Shown here in pieces: positions 18,691-29,184 of a stretch of 64,000 nt of DNA. Each line of letters starts with the position of its first letter. Within the stretch, counting starts at the first letter, position 1. The notes below the pieces were generated by a model. The model made no database searches and was not told the origin of the DNA. It saw only the letters and a program-made list of their open reading frames with translations. Origin of the DNA: Sulfurovum sp. XGS-02 (GTDB lineage Bacteria; Campylobacterota; Campylobacteria; Campylobacterales; Sulfurovaceae); assembly GCF_023213175.1 (NCBI RefSeq), contig NZ_CP093312.1, positions 1,860,001 through 1,924,000 on the forward strand, read 5' to 3'. A program made the position numbers and the translations under genes.

Positions 18691-21132
18691 TTAGCTTGGT
18701 TTTACAGCTAAATTCACCAATTTATTCGGTACAACGATCTCTTTAACGATACTCATACCCTCAAGCCATTTTGCTCCGGCTTCTTTTGCCGAAGCCAAGA
18801 TCTCATCCTGTGTAGCTGAAGGGTTTACCTCTATCTCTGTACGCTTTTTGCCCCCTATCATGACGACATATAAAACACTCTCCTGTACAAAAACCTCTTC
18901 TTTCACTTCAAGAACAGACTGCAGGTTTTTACGCCCAAATAACACTTCACTCAGTTCTGTTGTCACATGAGGGATGATCGGTTCAAGTAGGTTGAGCATA
19001 ATATACATACCCTCAGTCCAAACAGCCCCATCATCTTGTTTGTCCAGTGCATTGAGTGCTTCCATACAAGCTGCGATAAGTGTATTGAAGGCAAATGTCT
19101 TCTCATACACATCCGTGGACTTTTGCAATGCTTCATAGACTTTTACACGAGCCAGTTTAGACTCTTTGCTCAAAGAGCCTTGATCAATCTGAGGCAAACT
19201 GTTTTGCGTCACTTTCTCTTTTCTCTCATAGAGTTTTTTGATGAACCTGAATGCACCCTCTACTGCTGAATCATTCCACTCAAGCTCTTTGGCCGGCGGT
19301 GCAGCAAAAAGGGTAAAGAGTCTAGCCGTATCTGCACCATACTTCTCTACGAGTGCATCCGGGTCTACGGTATTTCCTTTAGACTTACTCATCTTCGCAC
19401 CGTCCATTAGTACCATCCCCTGAGTCAAAAGCTTCTCAAACGGCTCATTGATATCATGGTAACCAAGGTCACGAAGTACTTTTGTAAAGAAACGTGCATA
19501 CAACAAGTGCAAGATGGCGTGCTCGATCCCACCGATATACTGATCGACCCCTAACCAATAATTGGCTTCTTCTTTGTCAATACCTACTTGATCCCACTTC
19601 TTAGGATTGGTCGCATAACGGAACTGGTACCAGCTCGACTGGACAAAGGTATCGAGTGTATCTGTTTCACGCACAGCCTCCTCACCACACTTGGGACAAG
19701 CACAGTGCTTCCATGTCGGGTGATTATCCAGAGGATTCCCCTCACCTGTGATCTCTACATCTTCAGGCAGCGCAATAGGAAGGTTTTCTATCTTTTCAGG
19801 TACAAGCCCGCAGCTCTTACAATGTACGAAAGGTATAGGCGCACCCCAGTAACGCTGGCGACTGACACCCCAGTTTCTCAGTTTGAAGTTTGTCGTACCT
19901 TTTCCAAATCCTGCCTCTTCGAACATCGCAATGATCTTTGCTTTAGCCTCGTAATTACCCAATCCTGTAAAGGCTGCAGAGTCAACCAGCTCTCCTTCAA
20001 GCGTATAAGGAAGTTCTTCACCTCCGTTGATCACCCTTTTGATCGGAAGATCATACTTGCTTGCAAACTCAAAGTCTCTCTCGTCATGTGCAGGTACGGC
20101 CATGACCGCGCCGCCGCCATAAGAGGCGAGTACAAAGTTCGCCGTCCATACAGGGATCTCCTCTCCCGTCAGAGGATGGATCACAGAGATACCAAGAGGA
20201 TACCCCTCTTTATCTGCCTGTGCTCTTTCACGCTCCGTCATGTTGGCGATGTGTGTGATCTTTTGGGCAATATCATCATCAAGAAGATCATTGTCTATAA
20301 GATATTTTGTGATAGGGTGTTCCGCTGCAAGCGCAGAGTACGTGACACCGTAGATCGTATCAGGGCGTGTGGTAAATACCGTGTATTTGTCAAATTTCCC
20401 GCCAAGTTTCTCTTGACTCTCAGCACTGAGCTCAAATTCAAATTCAAGTCCCTGGGATTTACCTATCCAGTTGCTTTGCATCGTCAGCACCTGTGAAGGC
20501 CATTTCCCCTCAAGTTCTTTTAGATCCTCAAGCAGGTCATCCGCATACTTGATGATATCCAGGTAATACCCCGGCATCTCTTTAAGCTGTACTTCATTGT
20601 CACAACGCCAGCAGCACCCCTCTTCAACCTGTTCATTTGCCAATACCGTATGACAATCCTCACACCAGTTCACCGTTGTAGATTCACGATAAAGCAACTT
20701 CTCTTCGAACATTTTAATGATAAACTCTTGCTCCCATTTCGTATAGAGTTCATCGCAGGTAGCAAATTCACGTGTTTTAGAAAATGAAAGCCCCAGTGTA
20801 TTGAGCTCTTTTCTCATATAATCAATATTCGAATAGGTCCACTCTTTAGGATGACGACCGTGTTTGATGGCAGCATTCTCCGCAGGCATACCAAAAGCAT
20901 CCCATCCGATAGGATGGAGTACATTGAAATCCTGTTTTCTGTAGTAACGTGCAAAAGCATCACCTATAGCATAATTACGTACATGTCCCATATGCAAACG
21001 TCCGCTTGGGAAAGGGAACATACTTAAGATATATTTTTTCTTTCTTGTTAAGGCATCATCCGGTTCAAAAGCCTTCTCAACATCCCATTTGTTTTGCCAT
21101 TTGGCTTCAATCTCACTTGGATTGTAACTCAT
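18691..21132 (-). CDS. leuS: Leucyl-tRNA synthetase LeuS
   Basis: Charges tRNA-Leu. About 813 residues, normal for bacterial LeuRS. The class I motifs are present: HIGH-equivalent [16 protein letters not shown] near residue 45 and [12 protein letters not shown] near residue 590, plus the CP1 editing domain ([12 protein letters not shown]) and zinc-type cysteines ([21 protein letters not shown]). I take the ATG at 21132 ([12 protein letters not shown]) because it matches the family start; an in-frame ATG at 21147 lacks a ribosome site. Confidence 0.97.
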   Translation of the reverse strand: MSYNPSEIEAKWQNKWDVEKAFEPDDALTRKKKYILSMFPFPSGRLHMGHVRNYAIGDAFARYYRKQDFNVLHPIGWDAFGMPAENAAIKHGRHPKEWTYSNIDYMRKELNTLGLSFSKTREFATCDELYTKWEQEFIIKMFEEKLLYRESTTVNWCEDCHTVLANEQVEEGCCWRCDNEVQLKEMPGYYLDIIKYADDLLEDLKELEGKWPSQVLTMQSNWIGKSQGLEFEFELSAESQEKLGGKFDKYTVFTTRPDTIYGVTYSALAAEHPITKYLIDNDLLDDDIAQKITHIANMTERERAQADKEGYPLGISVIHPLTGEEIPVWTANFVLASYGGGAVMAVPAHDERDFEFASKYDLPIKRVINGGEELPYTLEGELVDSAAFTGLGNYEAKAKIIAMFEEAGFGKGTTNFKLRNWGVSRQRYWGAPIPFVHCKSCGLVPEKIENLPIALPEDVEITGEGNPLDNHPTWKHCACPKCGEEAVRETDTLDTFVQSSWYQFRYATNPKKWDQVGIDKEEANYWLGVDQYIGGIEHAILHLLYARFFTKVLRDLGYHDINEPFEKLLTQGMVLMDGAKMSKSKGNTVDPDALVEKYGADTARLFTLFAAPPAKELEWNDSAVEGAFRFIKKLYERKEKVTQNSLPQIDQGSLSKESKLARVKVYEALQKSTDVYEKTFAFNTLIAACMEALNALDKQDDGAVWTEGMYIMLNLLEPIIPHVTTELSEVLFGRKNLQSVLEVKEEVFVQESVLYVVMIGGKKRTEIEVNPSATQDEILASAKEAGAKWLEGMSIVKEIVVPNKLVNLAVKPS

Positions 21133-21399
21133 ATTTTCTCGCTTCATTGTTGTGATTATTTAAGTAAGGGGATTATATCTAATATGGGGTTAGAGATGAA
21201 TTGAAAGGTACAGATATCCTTTATCTCACCTTTTTCACTGGGAAGCGGGAGTATTTTTATATATCATATCTATAACCCGAGTTTATGTAAAAAATCATTG
21301 TCATTTTTTCTTCTGGCTTTCACCTTCATATTTAGATCTTTTATACCAATCAAAAGTAAAATTTAACTACAATAATAACAATAAAAACAAGGAGTCTGT
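21133..21399. other. Divergent intergenic region between leuS and dnaX
   Basis: About 265 bases of AT-rich sequence holding the two divergent promoters. A TACAATAATAAC stretch near 21369 may be part of the dnaX promoter. No RNA gene or strong hairpin was recognised. Confidence 0.3.
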
Positions 21400-23241
21400 T
21401 TGTCTTTAGCCTTAGCAAGAAAATACCGTCCTGCAACCTTCGATGACCTCATCGGACAAGAGTCAGTTTCACAAACTCTCTCACTTGCGCTTGAGGGCAA
21501 AAGACTCTCCCATGCCTACCTTTTTTCGGGACTAAGAGGGAGTGGAAAAACATCTACTGCACGTATCTTTGCCAAAGCACTGCTCTGTGAAAAAGGTGCG
21601 ACTTCCCATCCTTGCGGTACCTGTACACATTGTGTGATGGCAAGCGAAAGCAGCCATATGGATATCATCGAAATGGATGCCGCTTCCAACCGTGGTATCG
21701 ATGATATCAAAGACCTTATTGAACATACCAAATACAAGCCAAGCTCTGCACGCTACAAGATCTTTATCATCGATGAAGTGCATATGCTTACCAACCAGGC
21801 ATTTAATGCCCTGCTAAAAACACTTGAAGAGCCACCTGATTTTGTCAAATTCATACTGGCAACGACAGATCCGCTCAAGCTGCCTGCGACCATTCTTTCC
21901 CGTACACAGCATTTCAGGTTCAAAAAAATTCCTCAAAACCTTGTACTTAAACACTTGGAACATATCTTGGACCTTGAGAACATAGAGTATGAAAGAGAGG
22001 CTTTGGATATTATTGCACGCTCTGGTGCAGGGAGTCTGAGAGACTCACTGACCTTGATGGATCAGGCCATTGTCTACTCCAAGAACTTTGTCGATGTGAA
22101 TACTGTAACAGGGATGCTCGGCATCATTGAACCCAGTCATTTGGAAGCATTGCTCTCTGACATCATGGCCAAAGACACAGCAAAAGTCTTAGCCTTTATC
22201 AACATGGCAGCCGATTATGAAGCAGAGATGATACTGGATGAACTCACACTCTATCTGAAAGATCTGCTGCTCAATGCCAAAGGCAAGTTCAGCCCGATGA
22301 TCATAGAGCGTTTCTTCAGAGTTATCGCAGAGTCTAAAAGCTTGCTCTCTCTTGGCAGTGATAATGGATTTGTACTCTCGCTGGCACTCTTTAAAATGAT
22401 GGAGTCTTTGGAGATCAAAGATATAGATACCATGATACGCGGCTTGGAGCAGGAACTCAAAGGGGTTGAAGTCTCTGAAATTATGGTGACCACTCCCTCT
22501 CCTGACCTCTCTACACCCTCAGAAGTGATTACGATCACTGAAGAGGAGATCGACGCTACTCTTCCTAAAACTGCAGCACCTGAGGCAGAACCACCTGTTG
22601 CAGAGGAGAAAACACCCGAAACTTCATCTGAGATCGCAGAAACACCGGTCATAGACAATGAGCCTACTCCCCCTATAGAAGAAGAAAAAGCTCCTGCCGA
22701 TATACAACCGGTGACCCAGCCAGAAGTCACTCAACCCTCAGTACCAGCCATAAACCCACATCAAAAAACATTTAATACCCTGGTACAAAAACTCTATGAC
22801 AGAGACTATGATCTTGGTGCCTGTTTTGAACGTAATATCTCCTTTGAAAACTTTGAAGATCATAAACTTACATGGGCTTCTATGGCAGAAGGCGAAGATA
22901 AAAAAATGCTCATTACCCATTGGGGACTTATCAACATGTTCGTAAAAGATGTTTTTGGTTTTGAAACCAAAATTGTCAATATCCCTAAAAAAAAAGTGAG
23001 TAACGACACGCTCAAAGAAGAGACTAAAGAACCTCAAAAAGAGATCCCTGCACATCAGGATGCAGATGCTGCTTCTATGATAGAAGATATCGAAATGAAA
23101 AGCTCCTGTATCGCTCCGGAGGCTGGAGAGACTGAAGCCGCTAAAGAGAAAGACCCTTCCACTCTGCTTGAAGAGCCTATGATCAAAGAGGCTATCGCCC
23201 TGTTTGATCCCAAAAAAGTGAGAATAAAGCGTAATACCTAA
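21400..23241 (+). CDS. dnaX: DNA polymerase III subunit gamma/tau DnaX
   Basis: Clamp-loader ATPase and organiser of the replisome. 613 residues starting at TTG with GGAG five bases upstream; the protein starts SLALARKYRPATFDDLIGQ as in the family. Walker A is GLRGSGKTSTARIFAKAL, the zinc module has cysteines in CGTCTHC, Walker B is IIDEVHML and sensor 1 is TTDPLKLP. An acidic, proline-rich linker covers about residues 365-455, followed by a C-terminal tau-type domain. A run of nine A at 22987-22995 (codons 530-532) is a possible slippage site: gain or loss of one A gives an immediate stop and a product of about 532-534 residues. Confidence 0.96.
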   Translation: MSLALARKYRPATFDDLIGQESVSQTLSLALEGKRLSHAYLFSGLRGSGKTSTARIFAKALLCEKGATSHPCGTCTHCVMASESSHMDIIEMDAASNRGIDDIKDLIEHTKYKPSSARYKIFIIDEVHMLTNQAFNALLKTLEEPPDFVKFILATTDPLKLPATILSRTQHFRFKKIPQNLVLKHLEHILDLENIEYEREALDIIARSGAGSLRDSLTLMDQAIVYSKNFVDVNTVTGMLGIIEPSHLEALLSDIMAKDTAKVLAFINMAADYEAEMILDELTLYLKDLLLNAKGKFSPMIIERFFRVIAESKSLLSLGSDNGFVLSLALFKMMESLEIKDIDTMIRGLEQELKGVEVSEIMVTTPSPDLSTPSEVITITEEEIDATLPKTAAPEAEPPVAEEKTPETSSEIAETPVIDNEPTPPIEEEKAPADIQPVTQPEVTQPSVPAINPHQKTFNTLVQKLYDRDYDLGACFERNISFENFEDHKLTWASMAEGEDKKMLITHWGLINMFVKDVFGFETKIVNIPKKKVSNDTLKEETKEPQKEIPAHQDADAASMIEDIEMKSSCIAPEAGETEAAKEKDPSTLLEEPMIKEAIALFDPKKVRIKRNT

Positions 23242-23256
23242 GGAGAAAACCTCTCT

Positions 23257-24069
23257 TTAGGTATCCATCCATGCCTGTGTCACAATTTTAGGTTTATCAT
23301 CATAGATCTTGATCTTCTCAGCCCCTATACAACGCCCCTGATCATCCAGTTCAAAGACCACCATTTGCAGCAGTGCTTTGCACTCATCAGGTACGTTAAA
23401 ATGCCCTCCAAGACCTGTAAGCACCCGTTTAAGTGGTATTTCTGAATCCATTCCTATCACACCGTCCCGGCAACCGGTCAAACCTACATCTGTGACATAA
23501 CAGCAGCCATCATGTATCTGAAGATCATCTGTAGCAACATGGGTATGTGTACCAAGTATCGCAGAGACATCATCTTTGAGCATATGTAAAATGATCTGTT
23601 TCTCTGAACTCGCCTCAGCATGCATATCAAGAATGATATGTTTCACTCCTTGTGCTTTTAACTTCTCTACCTCTTCAACGATCATCGTGAATGGATTATC
23701 GGCCATAGGCATCGTATAGTGTCCCATAAGATTTAAGATCGCTGTTCTGTGTCCCAAAAGCGTCGTTTCATAGATACCTTTGCCCGGTGTTGCCTTAGGA
23801 TAGTTCATGGGACGTATAAGAGGGTAATTGTCAAAGATTTTAAGGATCTCTTTTTTATCAAAGCTGTGATTCCCACCCGTCATCATATCGATGCCGTATC
23901 CCAGCAGTTCAATACAATTTTTTTCAGTGAGACCAAAACCATGACTTGCATTTTCATAGTTGGCTATCATGAAGTCTACAAAATGCTCTTGTTTGAGACG
24001 TGTTAAATGGCGTTTGATCATCAAGCGCCCTGGTTTACCTACGATGTCACCGATAAACCCTATTTTCAA
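23257..24069 (-). CDS. ymdB: YmdB-type metallophosphoesterase (TIGR00282 family)
   Basis: 270 residues of the calcineurin-like phosphoesterase fold. Metal-binding motifs are GDIVGKPGR, ANYENASHG, GGNHSFDKKE, and GTHTHVATDD. This family (Bacillus YmdB, Deinococcus DR1281) hydrolyses 2',3'-cyclic nucleotides and affects RNA turnover and biofilm formation in Bacillus. The natural substrate here is unknown. It sits 10 bases downstream of fabH and is convergent with dnaX. Confidence 0.88.
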   Translation of the reverse strand: MKIGFIGDIVGKPGRLMIKRHLTRLKQEHFVDFMIANYENASHGFGLTEKNCIELLGYGIDMMTGGNHSFDKKEILKIFDNYPLIRPMNYPKATPGKGIYETTLLGHRTAILNLMGHYTMPMADNPFTMIVEEVEKLKAQGVKHIILDMHAEASSEKQIILHMLKDDVSAILGTHTHVATDDLQIHDGCCYVTDVGLTGCRDGVIGMDSEIPLKRVLTGLGGHFNVPDECKALLQMVVFELDDQGRCIGAEKIKIYDDKPKIVTQAWMDT

Positions 24070-24078
24070 TTTTATACC

Positions 24079-25101
24079 CTATTTGGTGTTTGCTTTTCCG
24101 GCAAATGGAAGTAGTGCACTGGCCCATGTTAGTCCGCCACCGAAAGTATCAAGTAACATAAGGTCACCTGTTTGCAGTCTTCCTGATTCCCAGATATCAT
24201 TCAATGCCATAGGTATCGAAGCAGCAGAAGTATTCCCGTATTTTCCTACGGTAAGGACCACCTGCTCTTCTCTCATCTTCAGTGCATCACCCACTGCTTT
24301 AATAATACGGTAATTCGCCTGATGCGGGATAAAATGCGGGATATCATCCGCATTAATCTTATTTTTGGCAAGTATCTCTTTGACATCTTTTGTCAAAGTT
24401 TTTACTGCCAATTTAAAGGTTTCATTTCCCTTCATCTGTACAAAATTAAGCCCCTGATCGATCACTTCCTGGCTTGCAGGATGTACAGCACCGGGTGCAG
24501 GTGTTACCAAAAAGTCTGAATAGGATCCGTCTGCACTTGCATGAATGTCAATAAAAGCTTCGTCTTTATTGGATGTAGCAGAGATCACCGCCGCACCTGC
24601 ACCATCTCCAAACAGGATACATGTACTTCTATCTGTATAATCGACAACCGAAGAGAACTTTTCTGCCCCGACCACCAATACATTTTTCTTCATTCCTGAC
24701 TCTATAAATGCTTTTGCAATGGTAAGAAGATAGACAAATCCGCTGCATGCCGCAGAGATATCAAAGGCCTGCACATCCCTGATACCGATCTTGTCTGAAA
24801 TAAGACATGCGGTTGAAGGCATATTGAAATAATCAGGTGTCACAGTGGCACAGAGTACCAGGTCTATCTCCTCTTTTGCAAGACCTGAACGTTCTATCGC
24901 CATTTCACAGGCTTTAGCAGCCATATCACTTGTATACTCATCTTCTGCAGCTATATGACGCTCTTTTATACCCGTACGTTTTACGATCCATTCATCAGTG
25001 GTATCTACCATCTTTTCAAGATCTGCATTGGATAAAATCTTTTCAGGTACATATGCACCTATAGATCTGAATGCCGCATATATGGGTTTTATTGGTGACA
25101 T
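24079..25101 (-). CDS. fabH: 3-oxoacyl-ACP synthase III FabH
   Basis: Starts fatty acid synthesis by condensing acetyl-CoA with malonyl-ACP. 340 residues with the catalytic Cys in DISAACSGFVYLL, the His in HFIPHQANYRII and the Asn in VGKYGNTSAASIP, so the Cys-His-Asn triad is complete. Part of the conserved yceD-rpmF-plsX-fabH cluster, which links lipid and ribosome production. Confidence 0.97.
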   Translation of the reverse strand: MSPIKPIYAAFRSIGAYVPEKILSNADLEKMVDTTDEWIVKRTGIKERHIAAEDEYTSDMAAKACEMAIERSGLAKEEIDLVLCATVTPDYFNMPSTACLISDKIGIRDVQAFDISAACSGFVYLLTIAKAFIESGMKKNVLVVGAEKFSSVVDYTDRSTCILFGDGAGAAVISATSNKDEAFIDIHASADGSYSDFLVTPAPGAVHPASQEVIDQGLNFVQMKGNETFKLAVKTLTKDVKEILAKNKINADDIPHFIPHQANYRIIKAVGDALKMREEQVVLTVGKYGNTSAASIPMALNDIWESGRLQTGDLMLLDTFGGGLTWASALLPFAGKANTK

Positions 25102-25186
25102 AGTTGTCCTTAACGAATAATATAAAGTCTGTTATTTTACCATAAATTTATAAGTTTTAGGGGGTAGTTTCGCTTGGTGGAGGGTC

Positions 25187-25206
25187 TAATGTACCTGGGT
25201 ACCTTA
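25187..25206. terminator. Hairpin downstream of plsX
   Basis: TAATGTACC and GGTACCTTA form a 9-position stem with one mismatch and a two-base spacer, directly after the plsX stop. No T-tract follows, so it could be a processing site or attenuator between plsX and fabH rather than a full terminator. Confidence 0.3.
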
Positions 25207-25209
25207 GAC

Positions 25210-26199
25210 TTATTTAGTATCAGATAGAAGAGTTTCTATGGTTTTATTGACATCTGACTCCGTATAACGTATTGCCTGGAATATCGCATTTTTGATGGCT
25301 TTTGCATTCGAACTACCATGAGAAATGATGGCACATCCGTTGATACCCAAAAGCGGTGCACCACCGTACTCTGCATAATCAACCTGCTTTTTCATATTTC
25401 CAAACACTTTTCTTTTCATCATCAGCGCACCGATCTTCGCCGGCAATGATTTTCGAATATGCTGTCTCATCAATGTAAAGATCGTAGATACAACACCTTC
25501 ACTGGTCTTGAGTAAAATATTACCCGTAAAACCGTCACAGACAACGACATTCACGTTACCGTTAAAGATGTCTCTACCTTCAACATTACCGACAAACCCT
25601 TTTAAACCTTGTAGCAGTTTAAAGGCGGCTTTGGTCAATGTATTACCCTTGGAATCTTCAGACCCATTTGATAAAAGCCCCACTTTGGGAGAGGCTATGC
25701 CTAAGATCTGCTGTGCATACGCTTCACCCATCGCACCAAACTCATACAGGTTTTGAGGTGTACAATCCGTTACTGCACCTACGTCCAGAACCAATGTTTT
25801 GGTCGCTACCACACTTGGCATGAGTGTGGCAAGTGCAGGCTTGGAGATATGCGGTAAACGTCCTATACGCAATGTAGCCAGTGTCATGGTCGCACCACTG
25901 TGGCCCGCTGAAACGACTGCAGATGCTTCCTTTTCACGTACAAGCTCCACTGCTCTGTAGATGGATGAATCTTTACGCTTGAGTGCATCTGTTGCCTGAT
26001 CGCTCATAGATATCACATCCGAAGCTTCAACAATTTCAACTTTGTCTGCATAATACGGGGGAAGGAAAGAGCGTATCTCTTCTGTGTTTCCTACTAAAAT
26101 AGGGAGGAATTTTTCAATTTCCAGTGCTTGAACCACACCTTCTATAATAGGCTCGGGACCAAAGTCCCCGCCCATAGCGTCAATCGCAATCTTGATCAT
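25210..26199 (-). CDS. plsX: Phosphate acyltransferase PlsX
   Basis: Makes acyl-phosphate from acyl-ACP, the donor for PlsY (encoded at 0.4-1.0 kb). 329 residues beginning [19 protein letters not shown], with [40 protein letters not shown] and [14 protein letters not shown], all typical for PlsX. The ATG is five bases after the rpmF stop. Confidence 0.97.
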   Translation of the reverse strand: MIKIAIDAMGGDFGPEPIIEGVVQALEIEKFLPILVGNTEEIRSFLPPYYADKVEIVEASDVISMSDQATDALKRKDSSIYRAVELVREKEASAVVSAGHSGATMTLATLRIGRLPHISKPALATLMPSVVATKTLVLDVGAVTDCTPQNLYEFGAMGEAYAQQILGIASPKVGLLSNGSEDSKGNTLTKAAFKLLQGLKGFVGNVEGRDIFNGNVNVVVCDGFTGNILLKTSEGVVSTIFTLMRQHIRKSLPAKIGALMMKRKVFGNMKKQVDYAEYGGAPLLGINGCAIISHGSSNAKAIKNAIFQAIRYTESDVNKTIETLLSDTK

Positions 26200-26204
26200 T
26201 AAGA

Positions 26205-26366
26205 TTACGCTTTAGTTTTTTTGTACTCACCAGTAGTCATATTCATGTGGTGAGGCATTCTCCATGTTCCATCTGCATCTTTTACTGGCATTGGTAATGT
26301 CAATTTGTAATGTGTTCTTCTTTTCGCTGCTCTTGTGTGACTCACACGTCTTTTAGGTACTGCCAT
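26205..26366 (-). CDS. rpmF: 50S ribosomal protein L32
   Basis: 53-residue protein read directly from the DNA: starts [20 protein letters not shown], ends [10 protein letters not shown], and has the L32 motif MPHHMN. The four zinc-binding cysteines of some L32 proteins are absent, so this is the zinc-free form. It lies between yceD and plsX, its usual place. ATG at 26366, stop TAA at 26205-26207. Confidence 0.96.
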   Translation of the reverse strand: MAVPKRRVSHTRAAKRRTHYKLTLPMPVKDADGTWRMPHHMNMTTGEYKKTKA

Positions 26367-26391
26367 TTTATGTCCTTTGTTACAATTTTAT

Positions 26392-26766
26392 TTAATATTC
26401 TACTTCAAAATCTTCATCACTATCGGCACAGTCGCTGCAATAGTTATAAGCATTTTTAAACGTATTTATTTCGCTCTGTAGTATGTACGAAATATCTATT
26501 TCGCCATCTAAAAACTCAATTATATCTAAATCATCTTTATCTTCGGATACTATATCGCTCAGTCTAAGTTCCAGCTGATTGTCCATATCATAGTTGTAGG
26601 TCTTCCCACATCTATCACAGTCCAACTCAATACTGCCGCTCATGTGTGCATCTAAAGTTACTTGATGATAACCACTCTTCTTTAAAGTCCCTTCCAGCGT
26701 CACACCCTCCAAACTCAGTTCAATGGGTTTTGCTGTAGAACCTACTTTGTCAAAAGCTATCTTCAC
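26392..26766 (-). CDS. yceD: DUF177 (YceD) protein of the rpmF operon
   Basis: 124 residues of the DUF177/YceD family, needed in several organisms for normal 23S rRNA levels. Two CxxC pairs are present (LDCDRCGKTY at about residue 51 and YCSDCAD near 113), suggesting a metal site. The region between them is acidic. Immediately upstream of rpmF, as in many bacteria. Confidence 0.82.
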   Translation of the reverse strand: MKIAFDKVGSTAKPIELSLEGVTLEGTLKKSGYHQVTLDAHMSGSIELDCDRCGKTYNYDMDNQLELRLSDIVSEDKDDLDIIEFLDGEIDISYILQSEINTFKNAYNYCSDCADSDEDFEVEY

Positions 26767-26775
26767 AGTATAGGC

Positions 26776-27189
26776 TTAGTGAATTTCTCTCTGTGCAAAA
26801 AAGAAGTTAATTTCATTGATTGCATTTTCAATAGAGTCACTTCCGTGTACTGCATTTGCATCAATACTTTCAGCAAAATCTGCTCTGATCGTACCAGGCT
26901 CAGCTTCAGCAGGGTTCGTAGCACCCATAAGCTCTCTGTTTTTAGCCATTGCATTGTCACCTTCAAGTACTGTTACAACCACAGGTCCTGAAATCATAAA
27001 GTCTACAAGGTCTTTAAAGAAAGGTCTCTCTGCGTGAATCGCATAAAATGCTTCCGCATCTACACGAGAAAGTCTTGTTTTCTTTGTTGCCGCAATTCTA
27101 AGGCCTGCTGCTTCAAATCTTGCAAGAATCTGACCTACAACGTTTTTAGCTACTGCATCTGGTTTAATGATTGATAATGTTTGTTCCAT
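26776..27189 (-). CDS. ndk: Nucleoside diphosphate kinase
   Basis: Exchanges gamma-phosphates between nucleoside di- and triphosphates. 137 residues, standard length. Starts [19 protein letters not shown] and has the active-site segment [12 protein letters not shown] with the phosphorylated His. The next gene, yceD, starts nine bases after its stop. Confidence 0.97.
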   Translation of the reverse strand: MEQTLSIIKPDAVAKNVVGQILARFEAAGLRIAATKKTRLSRVDAEAFYAIHAERPFFKDLVDFMISGPVVVTVLEGDNAMAKNRELMGATNPAEAEPGTIRADFAESIDANAVHGSDSIENAINEINFFFAQREIH

Positions 27190-27314
27190 ACTTATATTCC
27201 TAAGCGATTAATTTACTTCCAAAATGAAATGTAGTGGAGAGTATTCGGGCGGAATTTTACCGAATAAAGTATTAAAATAAGTTTAAGTTTTGAGAGGGTT
27301 AAGGGGGTATCTAT

Positions 27315-27338
27315 AGAGACTACCAGGAGGTAGTCTCT
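27315..27338. terminator. Strong hairpin between ferredoxin gene and ndk
   Basis: AGAGACTACC and GGTAGTCTCT form a perfect 10-bp stem with a 4-base loop, 15 bases after the ferredoxin stop on the minus strand. The sequence after the stem is not T-rich, so it may act as an RNA 3'-end stabiliser or a Rho-assisted terminator. Confidence 0.5.
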
Positions 27339-27352
27339 GAGAAGGACTAAAA

Positions 27353-27715
27353 TTAGTCTTCTACAACATTTCTATGTGCTGCTCTGTCTTCAAGAGAGAT
27401 ATCATCTCTCATTGGCATTTCAGCATCTGGGTTTTCCATAACATAGTTTAGACCATCAATATAGTTTTCACCATTGAAGTGATCTTTATGTTCAGCTGTG
27501 AATGGCATATCCCAAGTAATACAACCTTCAGTTGGACATGCTTCTGCACATGCTGGAGAATCGAAGTGATCTACACACTCAACACATTTGTCAGGATATA
27601 CATAGTAGTACTCCTCACCCGTTGGATTATCATCCTCATCTACAATTGCTTCTACTGGACATTCGTCAATACAAGCTGCACAGTTTATACATGTATCACC
27701 AATAATTACTGCCAT
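27353..27715 (-). CDS. YfhL-type 2[4Fe-4S] ferredoxin with C-terminal extension
   Basis: 120 residues. The first 65 hold two cluster motifs (CINCAACIDECP and CVECVDHFDSPACAEACP) of the same type as the ferredoxin at 2.5-2.7 kb. A further 50 acidic residues (around NYIDGLNYVMENPDAEMPM) form an extension of unknown role. The gene stands alone with a hairpin downstream. This extended form is common in Sulfurovum/Sulfurimonas-like genomes as far as I recall; its partner is unknown. Confidence 0.88.
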   Translation of the reverse strand: MAVIIGDTCINCAACIDECPVEAIVDEDDNPTGEEYYYVYPDKCVECVDHFDSPACAEACPTEGCITWDMPFTAEHKDHFNGENYIDGLNYVMENPDAEMPMRDDISLEDRAAHRNVVED

Positions 27716-27836
27716 ATTTATTCCTTTTTATTAAGATAGAAAACTATAGCTAAAGATATTTAAAAAAACTTTAAACCCTTCAGATTATTTGTTAAAGTCG
27801 ATCAAAAAGATTCAATGCTTGACACGATACTAAACA

Positions 27837-28994
27837 CTAAATATTTAAATATCTTTTGATATCTTCCACCCTATCTGTCTTCTCCCAACTGAAATCTTCT
27901 TCTTCTCTTCCGAAGTGACCATACGCTGCTGTCCTGCGGTATATAGGTCTCAATAGATCCAACGCATCCATAATACCTTTAGGTGTCAGATCAAAAAGTG
28001 ACTCTACGCACGCCGTAATCTTAGACTCATCCACTGTTGCAGTCCCATGTGTATCTACATAGATAGAGACCGGTTTGGCTACACCGATCGCGTATGCTAT
28101 CTGTAGTGTTGCTCTGTCACATACACCTGCAGCTACAAGGTTTTTCGCTACGTATCTTGCAGCATATGCAGCAGAACGATCCACTTTTGTAGGATCTTTA
28201 CCGGAGAAGGCTCCCCCACCATGTGGGCAAGAACCACCATAGGTATCTACGATGATCTTTCTCCCTGTAAGCCCGGCATCCCCTTGAGGACCGCCGATCA
28301 CAAAACGCCCCGTAGGGTTGATATGATAAGTAATATCATCAGACATCAACTCTGCCGGTATCACTGCTTTGATGACCTCTTCAAGTACGGCTTTTTGTAC
28401 CTGTTCAAGCGTCACTTCAGGATGATGCTGCGTTGAGACCACGATCGTGTCTATTGCAACAGGTTTCCCATCTACATACTTCACCGAAACCTGTGCTTTT
28501 CCATCCGGGCGTAAAAACGGGACAGTACCATTTTTACGGACCTCAGCTAATTTGGCTGTGATCTTATGTGCAAGCGAAATAGGCAGAGGCATAAGCTCTT
28601 TGGTCTCATTACAGGCATATCCGAACATCAGTCCCTGGTCACCCGCACCGATCTCACCTGACGCCTGGTCCACACCTTGATTGATATCAGGACTCTGTTC
28701 CCCTATACCGTTGAGCACACCTGCAGACCGATAATCAAAACCATAACTTGCATCTGTGTACCCTATCTCTCTTACCACCTCTCTTGCAATCTCTTGCATC
28801 GGTGCATACGCTGTTGTTTTTAGTTCTCCTGCAATAACACAAAAACCATTACTCAGTAACGTCTCACAAGCCACTCTGGCCTGTGGATCTTTTTCGATGA
28901 TATAATCGAGTATAGCATCTGAGATCTGATCAGCCATTTTATCTGGATGACCCTCGGTTACCGATTCACTTGTAAAAATGTATTCGTTAGCCAT
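27837..28994 (-). CDS. metK: S-adenosylmethionine synthase MetK
   Basis: Makes S-adenosylmethionine from Met and ATP. 385 residues with [21 protein letters not shown] at the N-terminus, the hexapeptide GAGDQG, and [19 protein letters not shown]. All substrate and metal-binding motifs are present. Transcribed from its own promoter, probably within the 190-base gap behind dxs. Confidence 0.98.
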   Translation of the reverse strand: MANEYIFTSESVTEGHPDKMADQISDAILDYIIEKDPQARVACETLLSNGFCVIAGELKTTAYAPMQEIAREVVREIGYTDASYGFDYRSAGVLNGIGEQSPDINQGVDQASGEIGAGDQGLMFGYACNETKELMPLPISLAHKITAKLAEVRKNGTVPFLRPDGKAQVSVKYVDGKPVAIDTIVVSTQHHPEVTLEQVQKAVLEEVIKAVIPAELMSDDITYHINPTGRFVIGGPQGDAGLTGRKIIVDTYGGSCPHGGGAFSGKDPTKVDRSAAYAARYVAKNLVAAGVCDRATLQIAYAIGVAKPVSIYVDTHGTATVDESKITACVESLFDLTPKGIMDALDLLRPIYRRTAAYGHFGREEEDFSWEKTDRVEDIKRYLNI

Positions 28995-29184
28995 TTTTTT
29001 CCTTTAATTTACTTCTCTCACTTCTGTTCTAAAGAGCGATGCCGATCAATCACTCAATGATTTTCGGTAAAGTCTGCCATTCGGCTCAGAGAATTTTGAA
29101 ATATTTGTTCACTGTCACTGAACTTGATACAATACCTCAAAAGGTACTTTATCAAATACAGCTTTCATGCAGAAGAAACCTCCC
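28995..29184 (-). pseudogene. Possible broken small gene between dxs and metK
   Basis: After the dxs stop a strong GGGGAGG ribosome site precedes an ATG at 29168. The frame reads MKAVFDKVPFEVLYQVQ, hits two stops close together, then continues TNISKFSEPNGRLYRKSLSD before a third stop. An alternative frame gives KFSDSEQIFQNSLSRMADF. This looks like a decayed gene or a short leader peptide. I do not recognise the product. Confidence 0.3.

Noticed and set aside
19588-20496. Long plus-strand frame of about 300 codons opposite leuS
   Set aside because: Shadow of the strongly conserved leuS coding strand; rich in Arg/Cys/Ile with no recognisable domain or ribosome site.
21241-21330. Possible small RNA between leuS and dnaX
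   Set aside because: No stable hairpin with a T-tract or conserved motif could be seen.
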